Shown here: in pieces, positions 1 through 8,897 of the stretch
Layout: each line of letters begins with the position of its first letter
Position numbering within the stretch: the stretch's first letter is position 1
From: UBA4416 sp040386075
Lineage (GTDB): Bacteria > Bacteroidota > Bacteroidia > B-17B0 > Aurantibacillaceae
Assembly (NCBI GenBank): GCA_040386075.1
Contig: JAZKGE010000027.1
Span: forward strand, 124,001-188,000
Reading direction: 5' to 3'
Length of the DNA stretch: 64,000 nt
Program-made: the position numbers and the translations under genes
Notes under the pieces: model-generated
The model's input: only the letters and a program-made list of their open reading frames with translations
The model's database searches: none
What the model was told of the DNA's origin: nothing

Positions 1-1029
1 TACTTAAATAAAATTCATTTGCATGGGGTTGCTATTTCCCTTGTATATACTATTATAAGTCTCGCTGCCTTTTATTTTGATTCTTATTCAGGATTTCTTT
101 CAGGAACCTATCTATATTATTTTCCTCTTATTTTATCAATTGCCTTCACATTTGATATAAAGAAGGATAGAAAAAGGATGTTCATACATTTTTTTATCAT
201 TATCCTTTCTTTAGGAATTAATATAGCAACCGATCGGGAATTATTTAGAAGCGATTTTTTGACGGATGATAAGCGTTCGCAAATGTTCGTATTTAACCTG
301 CTGTTTAGCGCCCTGGCGCTTGGATTTTTCGTTTACATTATGATTCAAAATAATTTAAATGAGAATCAGCGTTATGAAATCCGTATCGCAGAACGAAAAC
401 AATCCGAAAAAGCCATTCAGGAAGCTCTGGCAGAAAAAAATATTCTTATTGCCGAATTACATCACCGGGTTAAAAATAATTTGGCTATCATTTCCGGGCT
501 TTTTAGTTTAAAGTTGAATGATGACTTGCATGAAGATGCAAAAAATGTATTACTGGAAAGCCGGAACCGTGTACGTTCCATGGCTTTGATCCATAATCGC
601 TTATATAACAGCGATAATTTAACCGATGTGAATTTTGAGGAGTACGCCCGCGAACTGATCACAGAGATCAATTCTTCTTATCCTGCCATTGCTAATTCGG
701 TGGTTATCAATACCAATATCAATGATGTTTCTATCAATGTAAATGCAGCTATTCCATGCGGCTTAATTTTAAATGAATTGCTTACCAATTGTTACAAGCA
801 TGCCTTTACAGGAAAAAAAGAAGGGCAGGTTGAAGTTTCTTTTGTGAAAGAAAACGATGAGTATAAATTGATCGTTAAAGACAATGGAAGTGGCTTACCA
901 CTTGATTATAATAGGAAGCAATCATTGGGCGTTACAGTAATTGAAGCCCTGAGCGAGCAATTGGATGGCACCTATAATTATTTAAGCCATAATGGCACCT
1001 GCTTTGAGTTGAAATTCAAATCTTCTTAA
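1..1029 (+). CDS. Sensor histidine kinase, HisKA_2 type (5' end outside window)
   Basis: The reading frame is open to base 1, so the true start lies upstream; a TTG at 19 is only the first start-like codon. The N-terminal part has about four hydrophobic membrane segments, followed by a charged helix that probably forms a coiled coil. The H-box HHRVKNNLAIISGL (around residues 148-161 counted from base 19) is typical of the HisKA_2/HWE-like kinases. A C-terminal ATPase domain follows, with NELLTNCYKHAF (N box) and DNGSGLP (G1 box). No extracellular sensor domain is visible in the part present. Such kinases phosphorylate response regulators; no partner regulator is adjacent, so the target is unknown. 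Family assignment is firm; the signal is unknown. Confidence 0.9.
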   Translation, partial: YLNKIHLHGVAISLVYTIISLAAFYFDSYSGFLSGTYLYYFPLILSIAFTFDIKKDRKRMFIHFFIIILSLGINIATDRELFRSDFLTDDKRSQMFVFNLLFSALALGFFVYIMIQNNLNENQRYEIRIAERKQSEKAIQEALAEKNILIAELHHRVKNNLAIISGLFSLKLNDDLHEDAKNVLLESRNRVRSMALIHNRLYNSDNLTDVNFEEYARELITEINSSYPAIANSVVINTNINDVSINVNAAIPCGLILNELLTNCYKHAFTGKKEGQVEVSFVKENDEYKLIVKDNGSGLPLDYNRKQSLGVTVIEALSEQLDGTYNYLSHNGTCFELKFKSS

Positions 1030-1134
1030 GATAGGATTATTTAACAGTATTTTAAAATAAAACCAAATTAATATACCAACCGATTAAACAGTTTCTTCTT
1101 ATATTCGTTAATACAAATACCATATCATAAAACT

Positions 1135-3966
1135 ATGAGCACAGAACAACCTAAAAAAAAGAAAAGCCTTTTTAAAAGAATATTAAAATGGAGCGGAATA
1201 ACATTTTTAGTATTACTGATCTTGGTGATCGCAGCACCTTTTATCTTTAAAGATAAATTGGTTCAATTGGTAAAAGACGAAGCCAATAAGAGCTTAAATG
1301 CAAAAGTTGATTTTGGCGATTTCGACCTCACCTTATTTAGCTCATTCCCTGACTTCAGATTTAAAATTCAAAATGTAAGCGTTATCAATATAGAGCCTTT
1401 CAAAGGAGATACCTTAGCTTATATTAAAGAATTATCCTTTGATCTTAATATTAAAAGTGTGATCAGTGGCGATAAATACCAGGTAAACTCTTTAGTGATA
1501 GACGAACCAAAGATAAATGGTATTGTAATGGTTGATGGAAAAGCAAACTGGGATATTGCCAAAGCAAGTACAGACACTACAGTTGTTGAACCGACAGATA
1601 CTAGCGCTACTAAATTTGCGTTAAAGCTAAAATCGCTTGAAATCAAGCATGCTAATATTACTTATAATGATATGCAGGGAAATATGTCGGCCGTTTTAAA
1701 AGACATGAACTATACAATGAGTGGTGATTTCACCCAGGATATTTTCACATTAAGTAATTTATTGGAGATTGCAGAACTATCTTACAAAATGGATGGCGTT
1801 GGTTATTTGACCAAAGCAAAAACCCGTTTTAAGGCTGACCTGGATATGGATATGCCAAATATGAAATTTACGTTCAAAGAAAATGAATTTGATCTGAATG
1901 ATCTTGGATTATCATTTGATGGATTTGTATCGATGCCTAAGGAAGATATTACCATGGATCTGAAATTTGCAGCTAAACAAACCGAATTCAAATCTATTTT
2001 GTCTTTAATTCCAAGCGTATATTCAAAAGATTTTAAAGATGTGAAAACTGCAGGTAAATTAAAACTGGATGGTTTTGCAAAAGGAACTTTGCATAGCGAG
2101 AAAGACAGTACTAAAAACACTTACCCTAGCTTTGACCTGAAATTAGCTATTGCTGATGCGATGTTCAAATACCCGTCTTTACCAAAATCCGTTAATAATA
2201 TTAATATAGATGTGCATGTTGCAAATACCAAAGATTATTTAGATGCAACAGTGATTGATGTTAATAAGTTTCATTTAGAAATGGCGGGAAACCCTATCAA
2301 TATGTGGGCACACGTAAAAACACCAATTTCAGATCCGGATCTGGCCGCTGAAATTAAAGGTACGATCAACCTGGCTTCTGTAAAAGAATTTATTCCAATG
2401 GAAAAAGGAGATGAAATGAGTGGTATTGTGAATGCTAATATTGAGGCTGCAGGCCGTATGAGCAGTATCGATCGAAAAGAATACGACAAATTTAAACTGG
2501 CCGGTGTTTTGGAAATAGATAAAATGAATTACAAAACAGCAACATTGCCTTATGATGTAATGTTGAATACATTAAAGCTGAATTTCACAAATCAATTCGT
2601 TGAGTTAGCTGCTTTTGATGCCCTAATGGGTAAGTCGGATATTAAAGCTAGTGGTAAGATAGATAATTTCATGCAGTATATTTTTAAAGATTCTTTGATC
2701 GTAGGTCATTTCAATATGCAATCAAATTTAATAGATCTGAACCAGTTGATGAGTTCTTCATCTACCGAAACTGCCACTGCTCAGGCAGCTCCAGATACAG
2801 CTGCTGCCGGAGTTGTGGAAGTGCCCGGCAACATTGATTTTATTATGAATGCAAACATCACTAAGATGTTATACGATAATTTAGTGATTGATAATCTGAA
2901 TGGAAATATTGAGATCAAGAAGAGGAAAGTAGATATGACTGATCTTAAATTAGGTGTATTGGGTGGTAATGTATTGATGAATGGTTATTACGAAACAACT
3001 AATCCAAAAAAACCAACCGTTGATCTGAGCTTTAAGGTAGATAACTTTGATATTCAAAAAACATTTGCGGCCTTTAACACGGTTCAAAAACTAGCACCAA
3101 TAGGACAATATGCTAAAGGTATGTTCACAGCTACATTAGAGAATTTTAAGGCCGATCTTGATGGCAAAATGGAACCGATCCTTTCTTCTTTGCATGGGAA
3201 CGGTGTATTTAAAACCAGTAGCGTATCCATTGGAGGTTTTCCTGCTTTTGTTAAGTTGGGAGAAGCTTTGAAGATCGAGCAGTTAAAAAATCTCAACATT
3301 CAAAATGTAATGGCAGAATACGAGTTTAAAGACGGGCGCGTGAATCTGCGTAAACCGGTAAATGTAAAAATTGATAAGATCAATGCAGAGATCACAGGCT
3401 CAACAGGCTTTGACCAAACCATTGATTATAATTGGAAAATGGATGTGCCAACCGAAATGTTCGGAGCTCAAGCAAATAGCATGGTTGGAAATTTATTGGG
3501 ACAAGCCAATGCAGCTGCCGGAACAAATGTTTCGATGCCTAAGAACATAAAAGTAAATGTTGGGTTTGGAGGCACAGTGATGAAACCTACAGTTAAAACC
3601 GGCACAAAAGCTGATGGTAAATCAACTACAGAAGCTGTTAAAGAGCAAGTGGTTACTGCAGTAAAAGATAAAGCAAATGAAGAAGCTCAAAAAATCCTTG
3701 CAGATGCTCAGGCACAAGTTGATAAATTAAAAGCAGATGCACAGGCAGCTTCTGATAAGCTAAAAACCGAAGGTTATGCAGCTGCAGACAAACAAGTAGA
3801 AGATGTAAAAAATCCAATTGCAAAAATAGCCGCTAAAAAGGCAGCTGAAGTTGCTAAAAAAGAAGTTGACAAGCAGGCACAAAAAGTATTGGATGAAGCT
3901 GAAGTAAAAAGCCATAAAATACTGGAAGATGCTAAGGTTAAAAGCGCAGCTGCCGCAGGGAAATAA
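1135..3966 (+). CDS. AsmA family protein with a C-terminal Ala/Lys-rich helical tail
   Basis: 943 residues. A lysine-rich N-terminus precedes one membrane helix (about residues 20-40). The AsmA N-terminal domain follows (VDFGDFDLTLFSSFPDFRFKIQNVSV, split here as VDFGDFDLTLFSSF and PDFRFKIQNVSV), then a long beta-rich body with repeated D-x-D/N-x-K strands and the AsmA-like C-terminal domain near residues 640-830. AsmA/TamB/YhdP relatives are large periplasmic bridge-like proteins linked to phospholipid transport and outer-membrane integrity. The last ~100 residues are unusual: a low-complexity A/K/D/E-rich segment with repeated DAQA and DKLK pieces, probably a long helix or coiled coil. A strong terminator follows directly, so the gene is probably transcribed alone. 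Confidence 0.88.
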   Translation: MSTEQPKKKKSLFKRILKWSGITFLVLLILVIAAPFIFKDKLVQLVKDEANKSLNAKVDFGDFDLTLFSSFPDFRFKIQNVSVINIEPFKGDTLAYIKELSFDLNIKSVISGDKYQVNSLVIDEPKINGIVMVDGKANWDIAKASTDTTVVEPTDTSATKFALKLKSLEIKHANITYNDMQGNMSAVLKDMNYTMSGDFTQDIFTLSNLLEIAELSYKMDGVGYLTKAKTRFKADLDMDMPNMKFTFKENEFDLNDLGLSFDGFVSMPKEDITMDLKFAAKQTEFKSILSLIPSVYSKDFKDVKTAGKLKLDGFAKGTLHSEKDSTKNTYPSFDLKLAIADAMFKYPSLPKSVNNINIDVHVANTKDYLDATVIDVNKFHLEMAGNPINMWAHVKTPISDPDLAAEIKGTINLASVKEFIPMEKGDEMSGIVNANIEAAGRMSSIDRKEYDKFKLAGVLEIDKMNYKTATLPYDVMLNTLKLNFTNQFVELAAFDALMGKSDIKASGKIDNFMQYIFKDSLIVGHFNMQSNLIDLNQLMSSSSTETATAQAAPDTAAAGVVEVPGNIDFIMNANITKMLYDNLVIDNLNGNIEIKKRKVDMTDLKLGVLGGNVLMNGYYETTNPKKPTVDLSFKVDNFDIQKTFAAFNTVQKLAPIGQYAKGMFTATLENFKADLDGKMEPILSSLHGNGVFKTSSVSIGGFPAFVKLGEALKIEQLKNLNIQNVMAEYEFKDGRVNLRKPVNVKIDKINAEITGSTGFDQTIDYNWKMDVPTEMFGAQANSMVGNLLGQANAAAGTNVSMPKNIKVNVGFGGTVMKPTVKTGTKADGKSTTEAVKEQVVTAVKDKANEEAQKILADAQAQVDKLKADAQAASDKLKTEGYAAADKQVEDVKNPIAKIAAKKAAEVAKKEVDKQAQKVLDEAEVKSHKILEDAKVKSAAAAGK

Positions 3967-3984
3967 TTAAAAACTATTTTTAAG

Positions 3985-4018
3985 ATCGCCATGAATATTA
4001 TTCATGGCGATTTTTTTT
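3985..4018 (+). terminator. Rho-independent terminator of the AsmA gene
   Basis: A perfect 12-bp inverted repeat (ATCGCCATGAAT / ATTCATGGCGAT) with a 3-base loop is followed by eight T residues, 18 bases after the AsmA stop codon. Confidence 0.9.
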
Positions 4019-4064
4019 ATTGCCATTTTTTTTCTATCTTACGAATAGTATAAGTTTTTTGTTT

Positions 4065-5039
4065 ATGAATAAATTTTTGACCCGTATTATTATTCAAACC
4101 GTTCTTAATTACAAGAATAAGAATGATGTTCAAAAAGAACACTCACGCTTTGAAATTGCCAAAGGCTTTCGCGAACTAAAGATCGTTAGTTTTCGTTTAG
4201 TTAAGGACATACTTTTAATAATACTTGGTATTTTTTCTGCAGCTTTTGGATTAGAGAGTTTTTTATTGCCCAGCAAGTTCATTGATGGGGGAGCCACGGG
4301 TATTTCGCTCTTAATAGCAGAGCTAACAACCGTTCCCATTTATGTATTGATCATAGCGATCAATATTCCTTTTGTTATTTTGGGATATAAGCTGATAGGG
4401 AAACAATTCGCTATTAAAACAATGGCTGGAATTACAGGCCTTGCTATTTGTATTGCCTTCGTTCATTTTCCAGAAGTAACCCACGATAAATTACTGGTTT
4501 CTGTTTTTGGAGGATTTTTCCTGGGCTCTGGTATTGGTTTATCGGTAAGGGGTGGTGCGGTACTTGATGGTACTGAAGTACTGGCAATTTTCTTAAGCAG
4601 AAAGTTTGGCACCACTATGGGAGATATTATTATAGGGATCAATATTATAATTTTCTCTACAGCCGCCTATTTTTTATCCATTGAAGCGGCACTTTATTCA
4701 TTGATCACTTATCTCGCTGCATCCAAAACGCTTGATTTTGTAATTGAAGGAATCGAAGAATATACAGGTGTTACTATTATATCTTCTCATAGTGAAGAAG
4801 TAAGAAGCATGATTATTAATGTGATGGGTAGGGGAGTAACCGTTTATAGTGGTAAACGTGGGTATGGTAAACGAGGAGAAGGACAGAATATTGATATTAT
4901 ATATACGGTAACCACCCGTCTTGAATTGAATAAATTGAAAACGGAATTAGAAAAAATAGATCCTAATGCTTTTGTAGTAATGAATAGCATTAAGGATACC
5001 AAAGGAGGCATGATCAAAAAACGCCCGCTGCAACACTAG
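4065..5039 (+). CDS. YitT family membrane protein (DUF161 plus DUF2179)
   Basis: The ATG at 4065 is chosen because the longer frame would begin at a TTG inside the preceding terminator. The protein has 324 residues: a short basic N-terminus, then five to six membrane segments. The YitT hallmark is near the first ones (FGLESFLLPSKFIDGGATGIS), split as FGLESFLLPSKF and IDGGATGIS, and a second glycine-rich repeat is GSGIGLSVRGGAVLDGTE. The C-terminal soluble domain (about the last 90 residues; GVTVYSGKRGYG, then a strand-rich end) matches DUF2179, a PII-like fold. The substrate of YitT proteins is not established. The gene stands alone between a terminator and a new promoter. Confidence 0.88.
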   Translation: MNKFLTRIIIQTVLNYKNKNDVQKEHSRFEIAKGFRELKIVSFRLVKDILLIILGIFSAAFGLESFLLPSKFIDGGATGISLLIAELTTVPIYVLIIAINIPFVILGYKLIGKQFAIKTMAGITGLAICIAFVHFPEVTHDKLLVSVFGGFFLGSGIGLSVRGGAVLDGTEVLAIFLSRKFGTTMGDIIIGINIIIFSTAAYFLSIEAALYSLITYLAASKTLDFVIEGIEEYTGVTIISSHSEEVRSMIINVMGRGVTVYSGKRGYGKRGEGQNIDIIYTVTTRLELNKLKTELEKIDPNAFVVMNSIKDTKGGMIKKRPLQH

Positions 5040-5083
5040 TTCTCAAAACAATTTATTGATGGTTTTTTAATGTAAGGAACACA

Positions 5084-5111
5084 TTTGGATAATAATGTGC
5101 CAATACATTTG
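5084..5111 (+). promoter_or_regulatory. Bacteroidota-type promoter before the lpxH-like gene
   Basis: TACATTTG at 5104-5111 matches the -7 consensus TAnnTTTG exactly, and TTTG at 5084-5087 may be the -33 box. The spacing between them (16 bases) is shorter than the usual 19-21, so only the -7 call is comfortable. The start codon is 12 bases downstream, giving a very short leader. Confidence 0.4.
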
Positions 5112-5123
5112 TAAAAACTAATA

Positions 5124-5942
5124 ATGTATAGCAAACGGGAATTGCAACTTATAGTCATCAGCGATGTACATTTAGGAACATTTGGCTGTCATGCAAAGGA
5201 ATTACTACATTACCTTAAAACAGTTAACCCACAAACTTTAATACTCAATGGAGATATTATTGATATGTGGAACTTTAGTAAAAATTATTTCCCTTCTTCT
5301 CATATGGATGTATTGCGTCATATAATGAAGATGGCCAGTCATGGTACTAAGGTTTATTACATTACCGGTAATCATGACGAAATGCTACGAAAGTACACTG
5401 ATCTGCAATTAGGTAATTTGGAAATAGTTGATAAACTATTATTGACGATTGATGGTAAAAAGACATGGATATTCCATGGCGACGTGTTTGATGCAACTAC
5501 TAAAGGTTACGCTAAACTCTTGGCAAAACTAGGAGGCAAGGGATATGATCTGCTTATTCTTATCAATCGTTTTGTGAATTGGTTACTGAGATTATTTGGC
5601 AGGGATAAAATGAGTATTTCTAAAAAAGTAAAAGATGGTGTTAAAAAGGCTGTTGCTTTTGTCGGAGATTTTGAAGCCACTGCCGCCGAGATAGCTATAG
5701 AAAAAGGTTATGATTATGTGTTGTGTGGCCATATTCATATGCCACAGATCAAAGAAGTTAAAAATGAGAAAGGATCCGTTATATATATGAATAGCGGCGA
5801 TTGGGTTGAAAATTTAACCGCGTTGGAGTATAACAACGGAGCATGGGAAATTTTTAATTACGATAAAAATTATTTGGATCTTATTTATCCTAAGGAACAC
5901 ATAGAACAACAGGACATTGTAACTAAAATTTTGGCTTCTTAA
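5124..5942 (+). CDS. lpxH: UDP-2,3-diacylglucosamine diphosphatase-like metallophosphoesterase
   Basis: 272 residues carrying the full calcineurin-type metal-binding set in order: ISDVHLG (residues ~12-18), NGDIIDMW, GNHDE, HGD, and GHIHMPQ near the C-terminus. This arrangement, with the hydrophobic insert RFVNWLLRLFGRD in the middle, fits the LpxH/LpxH-like group, which cleaves UDP-2,3-diacylglucosamine to lipid X on the inner face of the cytoplasmic membrane during lipid A synthesis. The stop is 3 bases before a glycosyltransferase start, so the two are almost certainly co-transcribed. The LpxH role is inferred from family; other metallophosphoesterases of this branch are possible, so the symbol is tentative. 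Confidence 0.75.
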   Translation: MYSKRELQLIVISDVHLGTFGCHAKELLHYLKTVNPQTLILNGDIIDMWNFSKNYFPSSHMDVLRHIMKMASHGTKVYYITGNHDEMLRKYTDLQLGNLEIVDKLLLTIDGKKTWIFHGDVFDATTKGYAKLLAKLGGKGYDLLILINRFVNWLLRLFGRDKMSISKKVKDGVKKAVAFVGDFEATAAEIAIEKGYDYVLCGHIHMPQIKEVKNEKGSVIYMNSGDWVENLTALEYNNGAWEIFNYDKNYLDLIYPKEHIEQQDIVTKILAS

Positions 5943-5945
5943 GAA

Positions 5946-6983
5946 ATGAAAAAAAGTAAAATATTCTACGCTGTTCAGGCAACAGGAAATGGTCATATCA
6001 GCAGAGCACAACAACTTTATCCTTATTTGAAACAATTTGGGGAGGTCGATTTTTTTATCAGTGGCAATAATGCTAACCTTGATTTTAAATTGCCAGTAAA
6101 ATACCGAAGTAAAGGATGTAGCCTGCATTACAGTAAATGTGGCGGCCTTAATTACTTTGATGTTGTAAGAAATATCAAACCTTATATGATGTATAAAGAC
6201 GCAAGGTCATTGCCTCTTGAAAAGTATGATTTCATTATTAACGATTTTGATTTTGTAACATCCTTGGCTTGTAAATTAAAGAAAATGCCTTCAGTTCAGT
6301 TAGGCCATCAAGCCAGTTTTCAGTATGATGCTACACCTCGTCCCGATAAAAAAAATCTCGTTGGAGAAACAATTTTAAAACATTACGCTCATGCTACCAA
6401 CCATATTGGTTTTCATTTTCAATCTTACGACAGCTTTATTCTCCCGCCGGTTATTAAAGAGGAATTCATTGATGTCCAAACAACTGATCTCAATCATGTA
6501 AGTGTTTATTTGCCTTCATTTCAAAAACATTGTTTGCTGGAGGCATTCTCTAAATTACCACATATTGAGTTTCACTGGTTTTTGGATAGTATAGAGTCTA
6601 TTCGTACAGAAAAGAATATTACTTATTATCCCATTAACCAAATGTTGTTTAACAGAAGTTTATTAAGTTGTCATGGCTTAATTACAGGTGGTGGGTTCGA
6701 AACACCTTCTGAAGCATTATATCTTGGTAAAAAATTGATCAGTATCCCCATCAAAAACCATTATGAGCAACAGTGTAATGCAGCTGCTTTAAAGAAGCTG
6801 GGCGTGAAGGTATTGCAGGGTATTAATGAAGATTTTTCAGATATTATTGAAAAGTGGTACTTTGAAAATAATAACAATCCACAAATTCATGCTAATAATA
6901 TCCATCAAACTCTGGAATTACTGTTTGATACTTATCCCTCCAGAACGAAAACCGTGAAAGAAGAAGCTGTGCTGTTTATTTAA
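5946..6983 (+). CDS. Glycosyltransferase family protein (MurG/GT28-like)
   Basis: 345 residues. The N-terminus YAVQATGNGHISRAQQLYPYL has the GxGH nucleotide-sugar transferase signature (pieces: QATGNGHISRA and QQLYPYL). The C-terminal half has GLITGGGFETPSEALYLGKK (GLITGGGFET, then PSEALYLGKK), the GGxxTxxEA-type donor-binding motif of MurG-like enzymes, followed by IPIKNHYEQQCNA. No signal peptide is seen, so it is cytoplasmic or membrane-associated. It starts 3 bases after the lpxH-like gene, suggesting a role in lipid or envelope glycan assembly; donor and acceptor cannot be read from the sequence. Confidence 0.82.
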   Translation: MKKSKIFYAVQATGNGHISRAQQLYPYLKQFGEVDFFISGNNANLDFKLPVKYRSKGCSLHYSKCGGLNYFDVVRNIKPYMMYKDARSLPLEKYDFIINDFDFVTSLACKLKKMPSVQLGHQASFQYDATPRPDKKNLVGETILKHYAHATNHIGFHFQSYDSFILPPVIKEEFIDVQTTDLNHVSVYLPSFQKHCLLEAFSKLPHIEFHWFLDSIESIRTEKNITYYPINQMLFNRSLLSCHGLITGGGFETPSEALYLGKKLISIPIKNHYEQQCNAAALKKLGVKVLQGINEDFSDIIEKWYFENNNNPQIHANNIHQTLELLFDTYPSRTKTVKEEAVLFI

Positions 6984-7106
6984 TGTATATCCTTCGTTAA
7001 TTTTTTCATTCAAAGTAAATCTTTTTTTATGTTTTGCTTTTTATTCTTAATATTTTCTTGTTTATGAATTAATGTACGACTGTAGTTGATGCTATAATTT
7101 AGCGAC

Positions 7107-8897
7107 ATGAAAAATTTGCATATTCTTTTTTTGATTTCGTTTTATGGCACTTTCGCGCAAACTCTAACCAGGGGACCGTATTTACAGCAGGCAACCCCAA
7201 CAAGTGTTATCGTTAAATGGAAAACAAATACCTCTACTAATACAAAAGTAAATTATGGCATTTCTCAGGCCAATCTTAATATGACTGCCACAAATACCAT
7301 TTCTTCTACCAATCATGAAATTAAGATAACAGGTTTATTGCCTTATACTAAATACTATTATACAATTGGAAGTACAACTGCAACTTTAGTAGCCGCTGCT
7401 TCTGATTTGTTTTTTAGAACAGCGCCTAATTATGGTCAAAAAGGCGACTATCGTTTTTGGGTTGTTGGCGATGCTGGAACCGGTGGTAATAGTCAGCGTG
7501 ATACCCGAACCTCTTTTTTAAATTACAGCAGTAATAAAAATATTGATGGCTGGATATGGTTGGGAGACAATGCTTACGATGGAGGATTTGACAGTGAGTA
7601 CCAGGCAAATGTATTTTCTAATAATACTTTCGAAGCCCCATTAAAAAACATAGTAGTATGGCCTGCGATCGGAAATCATGACTACAATCATAATATTCCG
7701 TTCTCACCTTCTCCTGCTTATTTTGACATATTCACACTTCCTGCAAATGCAGAGTGTGGTGGCTTAGCTTCCGGAACCGAAAAATATTATTCCTATAATT
7801 ATGGGAACATTCACTTCGTTGTTCTCGATTCATATGATGTAAGCAGGTCTGCAACAGGTGCTATGGCAAACTGGATCCAGAATGATCTGAATGCAAATAC
7901 ACAGCCATGGATCATAGCTTATTGGCATCATCCCCCTTATACTAAAGGAAGCCATAATTCAGATAACTCCAATTTTTTGGATGGTGAGCTTGTTGATATG
8001 CGACAGAATATTATTCCTATTCTTGAAGCAAAGGGCGTTGACCTTGTTTTGAATGGGCATAGTCATGTATATGAGCGCTCTTATTTATTAGACGGGCATT
8101 ACGGTTATTCAAATTCGTTGACACCTGCTATGAAAAAGGACAATACTTCAGGAAGTTATCCGGTTAATTGCGCTTACCATAAACAAACTCAGACTACTAG
8201 TTCACATAAGGGTACGGTATATGTTGTTTGTGGTTGTTCAGGTAAAAATGATTCTAGCCCGGCATCAGGATGGCCGCATCCTGCTATGTATAAATCCGAT
8301 AATACCATTTATGGTTCAATGGCTATTGATATTAAGGATAATAAACTGGAAGGGAAATTTATAACATCAACTGGTACTGTGTTCGATTCGTTTACAATTA
8401 TTAAAAATGCGGGAGGTAGTAAAAGTTACACGGTTTGTCCGAATGAAACTGTAACATTAAAGTCTACTTTTCCTGATAAAGTAAATTGGTTTCCTGCAGG
8501 ACAACAAGCAGATTCTATATCTATTAATACTCCCGTGAGTACCGTTGTATATGCCACCGATCTGGCAGGCTGCATAAAAGATACGTTCAATATTTCTGTG
8601 ATCTTAAATTCATCGTGCTCTGTAACAGATTTGGATGAGCTTAACATTAATTCTTTCTCTGTGTATCCTAGTTATATAAATGCAGGGAATAACACTGTTA
8701 CTATTGAGAGCATATATGCGATGTCTTCCCAATTAAGATTAATAGATATAAATGGTAAAGAATTGTTGAATGTTCAGATCGAACTTGAATTCGGAAAAAA
8801 CATTTTGACTATTCCTTCCACACTTGCAACCGGAATTTATTTTCTAAAAATGATAACTGATACTCATGAAAAAAACTTCAAACTATATGTTGAATAA
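7107..8897 (+). CDS. Secreted purple acid phosphatase with T9SS sorting domain
   Basis: 596 residues. A signal peptide (cleavage near TFAQ, residues 15-18) is followed by an Fn3-like purple acid phosphatase N-terminal domain starting at LTRGPYLQQATP. The metallophosphoesterase domain then gives all metal ligands in order: GDAGTGG (D122), LGDNAYDGG, GNHDYNH, WHHPPYTKG and NGHSHVYERS, the GHxHxYER form typical of purple acid phosphatases. A Cys-containing Ig-like stretch (about residues 435-500) and a C-terminal T9SS type A domain (SFSVYPSYI... GIYFLKMITD) follow. It should act at the cell surface or outside, releasing phosphate from organic esters. It overlaps the next gene, forming a translationally coupled run of four genes. 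Confidence 0.87.
   Translation: MKNLHILFLISFYGTFAQTLTRGPYLQQATPTSVIVKWKTNTSTNTKVNYGISQANLNMTATNTISSTNHEIKITGLLPYTKYYYTIGSTTATLVAAASDLFFRTAPNYGQKGDYRFWVVGDAGTGGNSQRDTRTSFLNYSSNKNIDGWIWLGDNAYDGGFDSEYQANVFSNNTFEAPLKNIVVWPAIGNHDYNHNIPFSPSPAYFDIFTLPANAECGGLASGTEKYYSYNYGNIHFVVLDSYDVSRSATGAMANWIQNDLNANTQPWIIAYWHHPPYTKGSHNSDNSNFLDGELVDMRQNIIPILEAKGVDLVLNGHSHVYERSYLLDGHYGYSNSLTPAMKKDNTSGSYPVNCAYHKQTQTTSSHKGTVYVVCGCSGKNDSSPASGWPHPAMYKSDNTIYGSMAIDIKDNKLEGKFITSTGTVFDSFTIIKNAGGSKSYTVCPNETVTLKSTFPDKVNWFPAGQQADSISINTPVSTVVYATDLAGCIKDTFNISVILNSSCSVTDLDELNINSFSVYPSYINAGNNTVTIESIYAMSSQLRLIDINGKELLNVQIELEFGKNILTIPSTLATGIYFLKMITDTHEKNFKLYVE

Noticed and set aside
4020..4064. Longer YitT start
   Set aside because: It begins with a TTG in the T-run of the AsmA terminator; the ATG at 4065 is far more likely.
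5208..5218. CATTACCTTAA in the lpxH-like gene as a regulator site
   Set aside because: It lies within coding sequence and has no second repeat at 11-bp spacing; counted as background, and as a warning for the motif proposal.
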